From the NCBI GenBank assembly GCA_045807725.1, contig JBJMGV010000030.1:1-64000 (forward strand): DNA of 64,000 nt, read 5' to 3'. Under the pieces are notes generated by a model. It was not told where the DNA came from and ran no database searches. It was given only the letters and a program-made list of their open reading frames with translations. Position 1 is the first letter of the stretch. Every line of letters begins with the position of its first letter. This document shows positions 44,125 through 53,454 of the stretch, one piece after another. This DNA comes from DATENM01 sp045807725. Its GTDB lineage: Bacteria; Acidobacteriota; Blastocatellia; UBA7656. A program made the translations under genes and the position numbers.

Positions 44125-45336
44125 ATGGAACAATTTGATGTCGCACGCATCCGCGAGGACTTCCCTATTCTCAAGCGTGAAGTGAACGGTAAGCCGCTCG
44201 TCTATCTCGACAACGCCGCCACCAGCCAGAAGCCCCGCGCGATGATCGAACGCATGAGCGAACTGTATTCACGCGAGTACGCGCGCGTCGAAGAAGGGCA
44301 CACGCTTAGCCGCGAGGCCACTAAAGTCTTCGAGGGCACGCGGGCGAAAGTCGCCAAGCTCATCAACGCCGCCGAGCCGCGCGAAATCATTTTCTGTCGT
44401 GGCGCGACCGAGGCGCTCAATCTGGTCGCCCGCTCCTTCGAGCAGGACTCGTTGCAAGAAGGCGACGAGGTGCTGGTTACAGAAGCCGAGCACCATTCAA
44501 ACATCGTGCCCTGGTTGCTGGCTTGTCGGATGGTAGGCGCACGGCTTCGCGCCGCCCCCATCACTCCAAACGGCGACCTCGACCTGCCGGCATTCGAGCG
44601 TATGCTGAACGACAAAGTTCGCGTCGTCGGCGTGACGCAGATGTCGAATGTGACCGGCGCGATCTGGCCGGTCAAACTGATCACAGCGATGGCTCACGCG
44701 CGCGGCATCCCTGTGCTGGTGGACGGCGCACAGGCCGTCCCGCATATGCCGGTTGATGTGCGCGAGATCGGCTGCGACTTCTACGCCGGCTCAGGCCACA
44801 AGATGGGCGGGCCGTCGAGCGTCGGGTTTCTCTACGGGCGCGCGGAGATGCTGGAGCGCATGCCCGCCTCTGATGGCGGTTCGACGATGGCTGAAAGCGT
44901 CAGCTTCGACGAGATAATCCCCAAGCCTATCCCTCACAAGTACGAAGCCGGCGAGCCGGCCTTCGGCGAAGTCGAAGCGTGGGGCGCGGCGCTCGATTAC
45001 TGGAACGAGATCGGCCTGGAGCGCATCGCCGCCTACGAAGAAGCCTTGACCGCTTATGCCGCCGGCTTACTGTCCGACATCAAAAACGTGCGGGTGCTGG
45101 GTAGCCCAGCAGAACGGCTCTCGATCATCTCGTTCGTCATCGACGGCAAATCGCCGAAAGATGTCGAGAAGGCGTTGGACGCGGAAGGAATCGCCGTGCG
45201 GGCAGGCAAGCTCGCGGCGCAACCGCTGCTCAAAGCGATGGGAACGGACGAAGCCGTGCGCGCCTCATTCATGTTCTACAACACGCAGGCGGAGGCCGAC
45301 GCGCTGGCCTCGGCGCTCGAAACGATTGCCAGGTGA
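44125..45336 (+). CDS. SufS-like aminotransferase lacking catalytic Cys
   Basis: A 403-aa class V PLP enzyme, closely aligned with SufS cysteine desulfurase. It has EAEHHSNIVPW (His123), VDGAQAVPHMPVDV and the PLP Lys in GSGHKMGGPSS (Lys226). Where SufS has the active-site Cys364 in RAGHHCAQPL, this protein has RAGKLAAQPL, that is Ala364. It therefore cannot carry a persulfide at that position. It may act as a selenocysteine lyase, as a lyase or epimerase of another substrate, or with a partner. Ribosome binding site GGAG upstream; 7 bp separate it from the second class V gene. No sufBCD genes lie nearby. Confidence 0.85.
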   Translation: MEQFDVARIREDFPILKREVNGKPLVYLDNAATSQKPRAMIERMSELYSREYARVEEGHTLSREATKVFEGTRAKVAKLINAAEPREIIFCRGATEALNLVARSFEQDSLQEGDEVLVTEAEHHSNIVPWLLACRMVGARLRAAPITPNGDLDLPAFERMLNDKVRVVGVTQMSNVTGAIWPVKLITAMAHARGIPVLVDGAQAVPHMPVDVREIGCDFYAGSGHKMGGPSSVGFLYGRAEMLERMPASDGGSTMAESVSFDEIIPKPIPHKYEAGEPAFGEVEAWGAALDYWNEIGLERIAAYEEALTAYAAGLLSDIKNVRVLGSPAERLSIISFVIDGKSPKDVEKALDAEGIAVRAGKLAAQPLLKAMGTDEAVRASFMFYNTQAEADALASALETIAR

Positions 45337-45343
45337 CGATTCA

Positions 45344-46576
45344 ATGATTGAGACGACGACAGCAATAGCATCGCTCAAGTATTCATGGGATGCGGTGCGC
45401 GATCAATTCGATCTGGCGGGTGACTGTATACACCTTGGCGCGTCGCAATTTATCGCCTCGCACCCGCGCCCCGTGCGTGAAGCGATTGAGCGGCACAGGC
45501 AGGCGCTCGAACATAACCCTGTGCTCTACGTCGAAGAGAATGAAGACCGTCTGATGCAGGCCGTGCGCGAGGCCGCTGCCGATTATCTGCGCGCTGATGA
45601 CCCGAACGAGTTTGCGCTCACCGACAGCACGACGCTGGGCCTCGGCCTGCTCTATGCGGGGCTGCCGCTCAAGCCGGGCGACGAAATTCTTTACACGGAT
45701 CATCAGCACTCCTCGCACCTGGAAGCCATTCGCGGCGCAGTCGAGCGTAGCGGCGTGTCGCGTCGCAAAGTCGAACTCTACGAAGAGAGCGCCGCCGGCG
45801 TGGACGCCGACGCGCTCGTTGATACAGTGATTGCCGCCATAGGCAGGCAGACGCGCGCCGTTGCCGTCACGTGGGTACAGTCGGACACCGGGCTTAAATT
45901 TCCTGTTGGGCGACTCGGCGAAAGGCTTGCACGGCTCAACGAAGGGCGCGACCGAGATAAACGCGTACGGCTGTGCGTGGATGGTGTGCACGGCTTCGGC
46001 ATCGAGATTGAAACACTCGCTGATTTGCGCTGCGATTTCTTCGCCGCCGGTATGCACAAGTGGCTGTACGGCCCGCGCGGCACGGGGCTGTTGTGGGGCC
46101 GCATGTCCGAATGGCGCGAGATGATTCGCGTCATCCCCAGCTTCACCGAAGTGATGGATGCTTACTCGGAAGACAAGCCGCTGCCCCCGATGGATGGCCG
46201 CCAGTTTACGCCGGGCGGCTTTCACTCGCTGGAGCACCGCTGGGCCGCCGCGCAAGCCTTCGAGTTCGCCGAGCAGGTCGGGCGCAAACGGATTGCGACG
46301 CGTGTCCACGAATTGAATCGTCAGTGCAAGGAGGGCCTGGCCGCGATGTCACACGTGACGCTGCACACGCCTATGTCCGACGAATTGTCTGCCGGCATCA
46401 CGGCGTTTGAAGTGCGCGGCATCTCATCAAAGGAGGCGAAGGAGTCGTTGCAGAAGAAGGGAATCGTCGCCACCGTCGCGCCCTATCCGACGGCTTATCT
46501 CAGATTCACGCCCGGCATTATCAACACGCCCGATGAGGTCGAGGCTGGGCTGGCCGCTATACGCGAGTTGGCCTGA
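45344..46576 (+). CDS. Aminotransferase class V-like PLP protein
   Basis: The 410-aa protein (ATG at 45344) resembles isopenicillin-N epimerase or EgtE-type PLP lyases. It has DSTTLGLGLLYAGLPLKPGD, YTDHQHSSHLEAI, CVDGVHGFGIEIETLADL, and a PLP Lys in AAGMHKWLYGPRGTG. The C-terminal small domain has GITAFEVRGISSKEAKESLQ. The longer frame from 45056 is a shadow of the upstream gene. Its substrate is unknown. The tandem with the Cys-lacking SufS-like gene suggests a two-subunit complex or one pathway. Confidence 0.83.
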   Translation: MIETTTAIASLKYSWDAVRDQFDLAGDCIHLGASQFIASHPRPVREAIERHRQALEHNPVLYVEENEDRLMQAVREAAADYLRADDPNEFALTDSTTLGLGLLYAGLPLKPGDEILYTDHQHSSHLEAIRGAVERSGVSRRKVELYEESAAGVDADALVDTVIAAIGRQTRAVAVTWVQSDTGLKFPVGRLGERLARLNEGRDRDKRVRLCVDGVHGFGIEIETLADLRCDFFAAGMHKWLYGPRGTGLLWGRMSEWREMIRVIPSFTEVMDAYSEDKPLPPMDGRQFTPGGFHSLEHRWAAAQAFEFAEQVGRKRIATRVHELNRQCKEGLAAMSHVTLHTPMSDELSAGITAFEVRGISSKEAKESLQKKGIVATVAPYPTAYLRFTPGIINTPDEVEAGLAAIRELA

Positions 46577-46938
46577 AGGGCTTCCACGATGCAGCCGAAA
46601 CCGATTCATCTGACGGAAGCCCGGCGCTGAACGTGTAAGAGCATAGAAATCACCGGCCATAACTTTAACAAGCATCGCAGGCGCGACTCACAAACGGAGC
46701 AATTTTGCCGGATGATTCTCGCTACAAACATGGCCCGCCCACGCTGAACGCATCATCAGCAATAGATCGAACGGAGCAGCACCCTTTAATTGGCTGGCGA
46801 AATCAGTCCGTCACCATCGCCCGCGCCCGGCTAACGACCTCTGCCCATAGTGGCGGCATAGCTCGTTGACCGGGCGCGGGTCTATCTTGTCTACAGACCG
46901 CGCCCCGATTCGATTTGTTTTCAAGCGCCGAGAGCGGC

Positions 46939-46986
46939 TTGCATGAAAATAAAAAAGAGAGTAAAAAGTGAATGAACCATCATTCA
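46939..46986 (+). promoter_or_regulatory. Promoter and FadR-type operator upstream of the TetR gene
   Basis: TTGCAT (46939-46944), 17-bp spacer, TAAAAA (46962-46967) is a weak promoter candidate. At 46969-46986 lies the perfect palindrome TGAATGA-ACCA-TCATTCA, which has the form of operators of TetR/FadR-type fatty-acid regulators. It lies just upstream of the GTG start at 47007, at the predicted transcription start. Confidence 0.7.
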
Positions 46987-47006
46987 TTTTCTTGAGAAGG
47001 ACATCA

Positions 47007-47627
47007 GTGGCATCAGTGCGGCGCGCGGCGCAAAGCAACGGTAAGTATGAAGCCATCCTGCGGGCGGCGATCAAGGTCTTCGCGCGCAGCGGCTTCTTCA
47101 ACTCGAAAGTCGCCGACGTGGCGCGCGAGGCCGGCGTCGCCGATGGAACCGTCTATCTCTACTTCAAGAATAAGGATGACATTCTGGTTTCGATCTTCAA
47201 TCACGTAATGGACGAAGCGCTCGGTATGGGCCGCAAGCGGCTTGAGCAGGTCAGCGACCCGCGCGACAAGCTCAAGCGGATTGTCCAGGCGCACCTCGAC
47301 CGCCTGGGGCGCGACCGCGACCTCGCCATCGTCTTTCAAGTCGAACTGCGTTCATCGACGAAATTCATGGAACAGTTCTCGGCCACGAAGGTGAGCGAGT
47401 ACCTCGAAATGATTCGCGGCGTGATCGAAGAAGGGCAGCGCGCCGGCGTCTTTCGCAAAGGGCTGAACCCGACGATTGCCGCTAAAGTATTGTTCGGCGC
47501 GCTCGATGAAATGACGACCAACTGGGTGTTGAGCCATCGCCGTTACAGCCTTGTCTCAACCGCAGAGTCCGTGATTGATCTTCTCCTGAACGGCCTCGAA
47601 GGCCAACAGGCTAGGCGAGCAAATTAA
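47007..47627 (+). CDS. fadR: TetR-family regulator, FadR-like
   Basis: The GTG at 47007 is chosen because GAAGG lies 6 bases before; the upstream GTG at 46968 begins inside the operator. The N-terminal HTH (ILRAAIKVFARSGFFNSKVA, DVAREAGVADGTVYLYFKNK) is followed by the effector-binding helices (DEALGMGRKRLEQV, FMEQFSATKVSEYLEMIRGV). The perfect TGAATGA palindrome and the beta-oxidation genes downstream suggest that it represses them and is released by acyl-CoA. The gene symbol is assigned by analogy. Confidence 0.83.
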   Translation: MASVRRAAQSNGKYEAILRAAIKVFARSGFFNSKVADVAREAGVADGTVYLYFKNKDDILVSIFNHVMDEALGMGRKRLEQVSDPRDKLKRIVQAHLDRLGRDRDLAIVFQVELRSSTKFMEQFSATKVSEYLEMIRGVIEEGQRAGVFRKGLNPTIAAKVLFGALDEMTTNWVLSHRRYSLVSTAESVIDLLLNGLEGQQARRAN

Positions 47628-47664
47628 CTGTGCGGCAGTCCACGCCGCACGAGCTGGAACACCA

Positions 47665-49494
47665 ATGACCGCAGAGCCGCGCACGCTCAACGAAGTTTTC
47701 AACAGCGCCATCGAGCGATTCCGCGCCGACGAGTTTTTACGCTTCAAGCGCGGCGGCGTGTGGCAGTCGCTCACCTTTGGCGAGGTTGAAGGGCGCGTGC
47801 GCGAACTGGCGCTCGGCCTTACGGCGCGCGGCATCCATCGCGGCGACCGCATCGCCATCTGGTCAGAGAATCGCCCGGAATGGAACATCGCCGATCTGGC
47901 GACCCTGGCCGTCGGCGCGGTTGATGTGCCGATCTACACCACACAGTCTCTCGATCAGGTTGAATATATCCTCAGTGATTCAGCCGCGCGCGCCATCTTC
48001 GTCTCCACGTCATTCCTGGAAAAGACGCTTGAGCTGAAGCCGCGCCTGCCGTCGCTCGAATACGTGTTCGTGATTGATAAGACGGCGGCGCAGGGCGCGA
48101 ATGTAATCAACACTACTGCGATGACTGAAGCCGGGCGCGAATCGTTGGCGGCGCAGCCTGAATTGTATGAATCCCTGTGGCGAGCGGCGAAGCCCGAAGA
48201 CCTGGCGACATTGCTTTATACGTCGGGAACGACCGGCGATCCCAAAGGCGTGATGCTGACGCACAAGAATCTGACCGTCAACACGTTGCTGAGTTATCAC
48301 TGGAGCGCGCTCGAAAATCGCCGCGACCGCGTCTTGACTTACCTGCCGCACACGCACATCTTCGAGCGCGCAATGTGGTATCTCTTCCTTTACGCCGGCG
48401 CGCTGGTGGCCTACGCCGAAAGCATCGATAGCGTCGCGGTCAATCTCGCGGAGTTTCGCCCGACCGTGATGACCAGCGTGCCGCGTATGTTTGAAAAGAT
48501 TTACGCACGCATCCTCGAACGCGGCGTCGGCGCGGGCTTTCCGAAGAAGCAGATTTTCCTGTGGTCGCTCGATGTCGGTCGTCGCTGGGCCGTCCGTCAT
48601 AACCAGCAGAGGCGTATCGGTGTGTGGCTTTCATTACAACATCGCATTGCCGACAGGCTGGTCTTCTCGAAGTGGCGCGAAGCCGTCGGCGGGCAGATAC
48701 GTGTCTTCATCTCCGGCGGTGCGCCGCTCGCGCCAGAGATCGCCTACCTTTTCCTGGCTGCCGGTCTGCCCATCCTGCAAGGCTATGGGATGACCGAAAC
48801 TTCGCCTTCAATCTCTTGTAACACAGAGACGAACAACCGTATCGGCACGGTCGGCCCCGTGCTCGACGGCGTGCAGGTGAAGATCGCCGAGGACGGCGAG
48901 ATTCTCGTCAAAGGCGACACGGTGATGAAGGGTTACTACAACCACCCGGAAGAGAACGCGAAGGTCTTCACAGCCGATGGCTGGCTGCGCACGGGCGACA
49001 TCGGCCATCTCGACGAAGACGGCTATCTCGTCATCACCGACCGCAAGAAAGAATTGATAAAGACAAGCGGCGGCAAGTACGTCGCGCCGCAGCGCGTCGA
49101 AGCGGTGATCAAGTCGTCGCGTTTCGTCGCGCAGGTCTTCGTCGTCGGCAATGCGCGCAAGTTTCCATCGGCGCTGATCGTGCCCAACCTCGACGTGCTG
49201 CGCAGCTATGCCGAGTTGAAGGGCATCGCGTTCGCTTCGGACGCCGAGTTGATTCAGCACCCGCGCATCCTCGACCTGATGCAAAGGCAGGTTGATAAGT
49301 ATAGCGCAGAGCTGGGTCAGTGGGAGCGAGTGAAGAAGATTGCCTTGCTCGAACGCGAACTGACGATAGAGTCGGGCGATTTAACGCCGACGTTGAAGGC
49401 TCGCCGCAGCGTGATCGAGAGTCATTACGCGGCGGTCATCGAGCAGTTGTACGCCGACGACCGGAGCCACCGGACGGCTTCGGCGCGGCAGTAA
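47665..49494 (+). CDS. fadD: Long-chain fatty-acid-CoA ligase
   Basis: ATP-dependent activation of fatty acids to acyl-CoA. The 609-aa protein carries the AMP-binding P-loop LLYTSGTTGDPKGVMLTHKN, YLPHTHIFERAMWYLFLYAG, the GYGMTETSPSISCN motif, the hinge WLRTGDIGHLDEDGYLVITD, and the C-terminal RKKELIKTSGGKYVAPQRVE. It follows the TetR gene by 37 bp and precedes the bifunctional beta-oxidation gene by 30 bp, consistent with an operon. Confidence 0.93.
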   Translation: MTAEPRTLNEVFNSAIERFRADEFLRFKRGGVWQSLTFGEVEGRVRELALGLTARGIHRGDRIAIWSENRPEWNIADLATLAVGAVDVPIYTTQSLDQVEYILSDSAARAIFVSTSFLEKTLELKPRLPSLEYVFVIDKTAAQGANVINTTAMTEAGRESLAAQPELYESLWRAAKPEDLATLLYTSGTTGDPKGVMLTHKNLTVNTLLSYHWSALENRRDRVLTYLPHTHIFERAMWYLFLYAGALVAYAESIDSVAVNLAEFRPTVMTSVPRMFEKIYARILERGVGAGFPKKQIFLWSLDVGRRWAVRHNQQRRIGVWLSLQHRIADRLVFSKWREAVGGQIRVFISGGAPLAPEIAYLFLAAGLPILQGYGMTETSPSISCNTETNNRIGTVGPVLDGVQVKIAEDGEILVKGDTVMKGYYNHPEENAKVFTADGWLRTGDIGHLDEDGYLVITDRKKELIKTSGGKYVAPQRVEAVIKSSRFVAQVFVVGNARKFPSALIVPNLDVLRSYAELKGIAFASDAELIQHPRILDLMQRQVDKYSAELGQWERVKKIALLERELTIESGDLTPTLKARRSVIESHYAAVIEQLYADDRSHRTASARQ

Positions 49495-49524
49495 GTCGAG
49501 ACACCCAACGCCATCATTTGGAGA

Positions 49525-51936
49525 ATGACCGTGAGCTACAAAGTGAATAAAGTTGCTGTTCTGGGATCGGGCACGATGGGCGCGCAGATCGCCGCGCATT
49601 TTGCCAACGCCGGCATCGAAGTGCTGCTGCTCGACATCGCGCCGAACGCCTTAACGCCGCAGGAGCAGGCGAAAGGGCTGACGTTGGAGAGCCGCGCGGT
49701 GCGCAACCGCATCGTCAACGCCGGCTTCGATGCGGCGAAGAAGATCAAGCCCGCTGCGTTCTTCTCGCCTTCAATCATCCATCTGATAACGACCGGCAAT
49801 TTTGAGGATGACCTTGAGAAGCTGGCGGGCGTGGACTGGATCATCGAGGCCATCGTCGAGAAGCTCGATATCAAGCGTGATCTTTACACTCGCGTTGAAC
49901 GCCACCGCAAGCCGGGAACGATTGTAACCTCGAATACATCGGGATTACCCATACGCGCAATGGCCGAAGGGATGCCCGAAGACTTCCGCCGCCACTTTCT
50001 CGGAACGCATTTCTTCAACCCGCCGCGTTACCTGAAGCTGCTCGAAATCATCCCGACCGCCGACACCTCGCCGGAAGTGACCGAGTTCGTCGCCGACTTC
50101 TGCGACCGGCGGCTGGGCAAGGGAATCGTTTACGCCAAAGACACGCCGAACTTCATCGCCAACCGCATTGCATCGTTCGGCTCGCTCAACACGATTCGCG
50201 TGATGCTTGAAGGCGACTACTCCATCGAAGAAGTGGACGCGATGACCGGCCCGGCGATTGGCCGTCCGAAATCGGCTTCGTTCCGCACGACCGATCTCGT
50301 CGGCCTCGACACGGCGCTGTACGTGGCGGAGAACCTCTACCCGATGGTCCCGCACGATGAGAAGCGCGACGTGCTGGTTCCGCCCGATTTCTTGCGCGAG
50401 ATGGTCAAGCGCGGCTGGACAGGCAACAAGGCCGGGCAGGGCTTCTACAAGAAAGCCAAAGGCGAAGGCGGCAAGACAGAGTATTGGGCGATAGATTACA
50501 AAACGCTCGAATACCACCCGGCGGAAAAAGTCCGCCACGCCTCGCTCGATGCGGCGAAGGGAATCGAGGACAAAGCCGAACGCATTCGCGCGCTCGTTTA
50601 CGGCAAAGATCGCGTCGGCGAGTTCTTGTGGAAGACGATTAGCGCCAACCTGATCTACGCCGCGAACCGCGTCCCTGAGATCAGCGATGACATTCTCAAC
50701 ATTGATAACGCCGTGCGCTGGGGCTTCAACTACGACTTCGGCCCGTTCGAGTTGTGGGACGTGATCGGCGTCGAGAAGTCCGTCACTCGTTTGAAAGAAG
50801 AGGGCGCACAGATTCCGGCTGTCGTCGAAAAGCTGCTTGCTTCGGGGAAGCGCAGTTTTTATGAGCGGCGCGACGGGCGCACCTATTATTTCGATGTCGA
50901 ATCGGGCGACTACCGCGAAGCGCCGCAGCCGGCGGGCGTGCTGATCCTGAAGCCATTAAAAGAACGCGAGCGTGTCATCAAGAAGAATGGCGCAGCCTCG
51001 TTGATCGACATCGGTGACGGTGTGGCGTGTCTCGAATTCCACTCGAAGATGAACGCAATCGGCGGCGACACGGTGACGATGATGAACTACGCCGTGAAGG
51101 AAGTGGGCAACAACTTTGAGGCGCTCGTCATTGGCAATCAAGCTGAGAATTTTTCAGTCGGCGCGAACATTATGATGCTGTTGCTTGGCATACAGGAAGG
51201 TGAGTGGGACGACATCGCTATGTCCGTACGCCAGTTTCAGAATGCCAATATGAAGCTGCGCTATTCGGCCAAGCCTGTAGTCGTGGCTACACACGGAATG
51301 GCGCTGGGAGGCGGCTGCGAAGTCACCATGCACGGCGACCGCGCGCGCGCAACGGCAGAAACCTATCTTGGCTTGGTCGAAGTCGGCGTCGGTTTGATCC
51401 CCGGCGGCGGCGGCGTCAAAGAGCTGGTGATGCGCGCAACCGAAGGCGCAGCGCCCGGTGAAGACCTCTTCGCTCGCATACGCAAAGTGTCCGAGACTAT
51501 CGCCACGGCGAAGGTCGCCACCAGCGCCGTCGAAGCACGCGAACTGGGCTTCCTGCGCGACAGCGATCCTATCACGATGAACCGCGACCGCTTGATCGAA
51601 GACGCCAGGCAGACGGCGCTTGCGATGGTGCGCGAAGGCTACGTGCAACCGCACCCGCGCACCGATATTCCTGTGCTCGGCGAGTCGGCCCTCGCGCCGA
51701 TCAAGCTGGCGATTCATATGATGGTGCGAGCCGGCTACATCAGCGAGTACGACGCGCACGTTGCGCGTAAGCTTGCTTACATTATCACGGGCGGCGACCT
51801 GTCGCATCAGACGCAAGTGTCCGAGCAATACCTGCTTGATCTTGAGCGCGAAGCGTTCGTATCGCTGTGCGGCGAGCGCAAGACGCAGGAGCGCATACAG
51901 CACATGCTGAAGACGGGCAAGCCGCTGCGTAACTGA
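49525..51936 (+). CDS. 3-hydroxyacyl-CoA dehydrogenase / enoyl-CoA hydratase (FadN-type)
   Basis: The 803-aa bifunctional enzyme oxidises hydroxyacyl-CoA and hydrates enoyl-CoA in fatty-acid beta-oxidation. The dehydrogenase part comes first: NAD-binding VAVLGSGTMGAQIAAHFANA, EAIVEKLDIKRDLYTRVERH, TSNTSGLPIRAMAEGMPEDF, HFFNPPRYLKLLEIIPT. The crotonase fold follows, from about residue 500 (HSKMNAIGGDTVTMM, MALGGGCEVTMHGDR, LVEVGVGLIPGGGGVKELVM). This order (dehydrogenase first) matches FadN of Bacillus and is opposite to E. coli FadB. It lies 228 bp before the thiolase gene. Confidence 0.92.
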   Translation: MTVSYKVNKVAVLGSGTMGAQIAAHFANAGIEVLLLDIAPNALTPQEQAKGLTLESRAVRNRIVNAGFDAAKKIKPAAFFSPSIIHLITTGNFEDDLEKLAGVDWIIEAIVEKLDIKRDLYTRVERHRKPGTIVTSNTSGLPIRAMAEGMPEDFRRHFLGTHFFNPPRYLKLLEIIPTADTSPEVTEFVADFCDRRLGKGIVYAKDTPNFIANRIASFGSLNTIRVMLEGDYSIEEVDAMTGPAIGRPKSASFRTTDLVGLDTALYVAENLYPMVPHDEKRDVLVPPDFLREMVKRGWTGNKAGQGFYKKAKGEGGKTEYWAIDYKTLEYHPAEKVRHASLDAAKGIEDKAERIRALVYGKDRVGEFLWKTISANLIYAANRVPEISDDILNIDNAVRWGFNYDFGPFELWDVIGVEKSVTRLKEEGAQIPAVVEKLLASGKRSFYERRDGRTYYFDVESGDYREAPQPAGVLILKPLKERERVIKKNGAASLIDIGDGVACLEFHSKMNAIGGDTVTMMNYAVKEVGNNFEALVIGNQAENFSVGANIMMLLLGIQEGEWDDIAMSVRQFQNANMKLRYSAKPVVVATHGMALGGGCEVTMHGDRARATAETYLGLVEVGVGLIPGGGGVKELVMRATEGAAPGEDLFARIRKVSETIATAKVATSAVEARELGFLRDSDPITMNRDRLIEDARQTALAMVREGYVQPHPRTDIPVLGESALAPIKLAIHMMVRAGYISEYDAHVARKLAYIITGGDLSHQTQVSEQYLLDLEREAFVSLCGERKTQERIQHMLKTGKPLRN

Positions 51937-52009
51937 TTCGCGGCGGCGAATCGGCGATGTAGAAAGTCCGATCTTCGCACCTCGGTCTGATAACGTCCCG
52001 CAGGGAAAT

Positions 52010-52094
52010 GCGGTAAGTTTTAGGCGGTAAGTTTTGGGCTATGAGTTTTAGGCGGTGAGTTTTGGGCGGTGAGTCTTGGGCGGTGAGTTTTTAG
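52010..52094. repeat. Six-copy 14-bp tandem repeat
   Basis: Six units of the type GCGGTGAGTTTTGG (52010-52094) with minor changes lie between the FadN-type gene and the thiolase gene. Non-coding, and could have a copy-number effect on expression or be neutral. Confidence 0.8.
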
Positions 52095-52164
52095 GATGAG
52101 GCGGCCTGGGCACGAGTAAGAAGATAAGGCGACCCGGTCTCAAGTAAGAAATGGAGAGGAAGCA

Positions 52165-53346
52165 ATGAAAGATGCAGTAATCGTTTCAGCGGTGCGAACC
52201 GCGGTAGGCAAAGCGCCACGCGGCGCTTTGAAAGATACGCGGCCTGATGATATGGCGGCGACCGCCATCAAGGCGGCGCTTGAACGGGCCGAAGGGCTTG
52301 ACCCGGCGCTGGTCGAAGACGCCATCCTCGGCTGCGCGACGCCGGAAGCCGAGCAGGGAATGAACGTCGCACGGCAGGCGGCGTGGCTCGCCGGCTTGCC
52401 GCAAGAAACTTCGGCGGTGACGGTCAACCGCTTTTGCTCGTCGGGACTGCAAGCCATCGCCTTTGCTGCCGAGCGCGTCATCGCTGGCTGGGCCGATTGC
52501 ATTGTCGCCGGCGGCACAGAGACGATGAGCATGCTGCCGATGGGCGGCCACACGATACGGCCCAACCCGACGCTCGTCGATCAATGGCCGGATTACTTTT
52601 TGAGCATGGGCCTGACGGCAGAGAACCTGGCGCAGAAGTATTCGATCTCGCGCCAGGAGGCCGACGAGTTTTCATTGCGCAGCCACCAAAAAGCTATCGA
52701 CGCGATACAGTCAGGCCGATTCAAAGAAGAGATCGCGCCGCTTCACATTCACAACATCGAGCTTGACGGCAAAGGCAAGCGCACCGTCAAAGAGTTTGAC
52801 TTTGCGACCGACGAAGGGCCACGCGCCGACACGTCGCTCGAAGCCCTCGGCAAGCTGCGCCCGGCCTTCCACGCACGCGGCACGGTGACAGCGGGCAATT
52901 CGTCGCAGACCTCGGACGGCGCGGCAGCGGCTATCGTGATGTCGGCTGAGAAAGCGAAAGACCTCGGCCTCAAGCCGGTAGCGCGATTAGTAGCTTATGC
53001 TACGGCGGGCGTCGCGCCGGATTATATGGGCATCGGGCCGGTGGCAGCCGTTCCGAAAGCGTTGAAGATCGCCGGGCTGACGCTCGACCAGATCGACCTG
53101 ATCGAGCTGAACGAAGCCTTTGCCGCGCAGGCGCTCGCCGTCATCAAAGAACTCGGCATTAATCAAGACAAGCTCAACGTCAACGGCGGCGCGATTGCGC
53201 TCGGCCACCCATTGGGGTGCACGGGCGCGAAGCTGACGGCGACCATCCTCCACGAAATGCGCCGCCGCAATGCGCGCTATGGCATGGTGACGATGTGCGT
53301 AGGCGGCGGCATGGGCGCGGCAGGCATATTTGAATTGTTAGACTAG
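52165..53346 (+). CDS. fadA: Acetyl-CoA C-acyltransferase (thiolase)
   Basis: Cleaves 3-ketoacyl-CoA with CoA in the last step of beta-oxidation. Catalytic Cys in RFCSSGLQAIAFAAERV, the NGGAIALGHPLGCTGAK box with His, and the final CVGGGMGAAGIFE are all present. Length 393 aa matches the family. GGAGAGGAAG precedes the ATG at 52165. It follows the FadN-type gene and precedes the acyl-CoA dehydrogenase gene. Confidence 0.95.
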   Translation: MKDAVIVSAVRTAVGKAPRGALKDTRPDDMAATAIKAALERAEGLDPALVEDAILGCATPEAEQGMNVARQAAWLAGLPQETSAVTVNRFCSSGLQAIAFAAERVIAGWADCIVAGGTETMSMLPMGGHTIRPNPTLVDQWPDYFLSMGLTAENLAQKYSISRQEADEFSLRSHQKAIDAIQSGRFKEEIAPLHIHNIELDGKGKRTVKEFDFATDEGPRADTSLEALGKLRPAFHARGTVTAGNSSQTSDGAAAAIVMSAEKAKDLGLKPVARLVAYATAGVAPDYMGIGPVAAVPKALKIAGLTLDQIDLIELNEAFAAQALAVIKELGINQDKLNVNGGAIALGHPLGCTGAKLTATILHEMRRRNARYGMVTMCVGGGMGAAGIFELLD

Positions 53347-53437
53347 GATACAGGATTCAGGATTCAGGGTAATAGGGGAGGCTGACGCGCCGGCTTTTTG
53401 ACTCCGGCTGAATCCTGAATCCCGAATCCTGTATCCT
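53345..53437. repeat. Inverted repeat between thiolase and dehydrogenase genes
   Basis: AGGATACAGGATTCAGGATT (53345 onward) and its complement near 53408-53437 form an imperfect 23-30-bp stem around a 40-base GC-rich loop. It resembles repeats elsewhere in such genomes and could stabilise or terminate the mRNA. Confidence 0.7.
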
Positions 53438-53454
53438 GATCAAGGAGAATCGTT

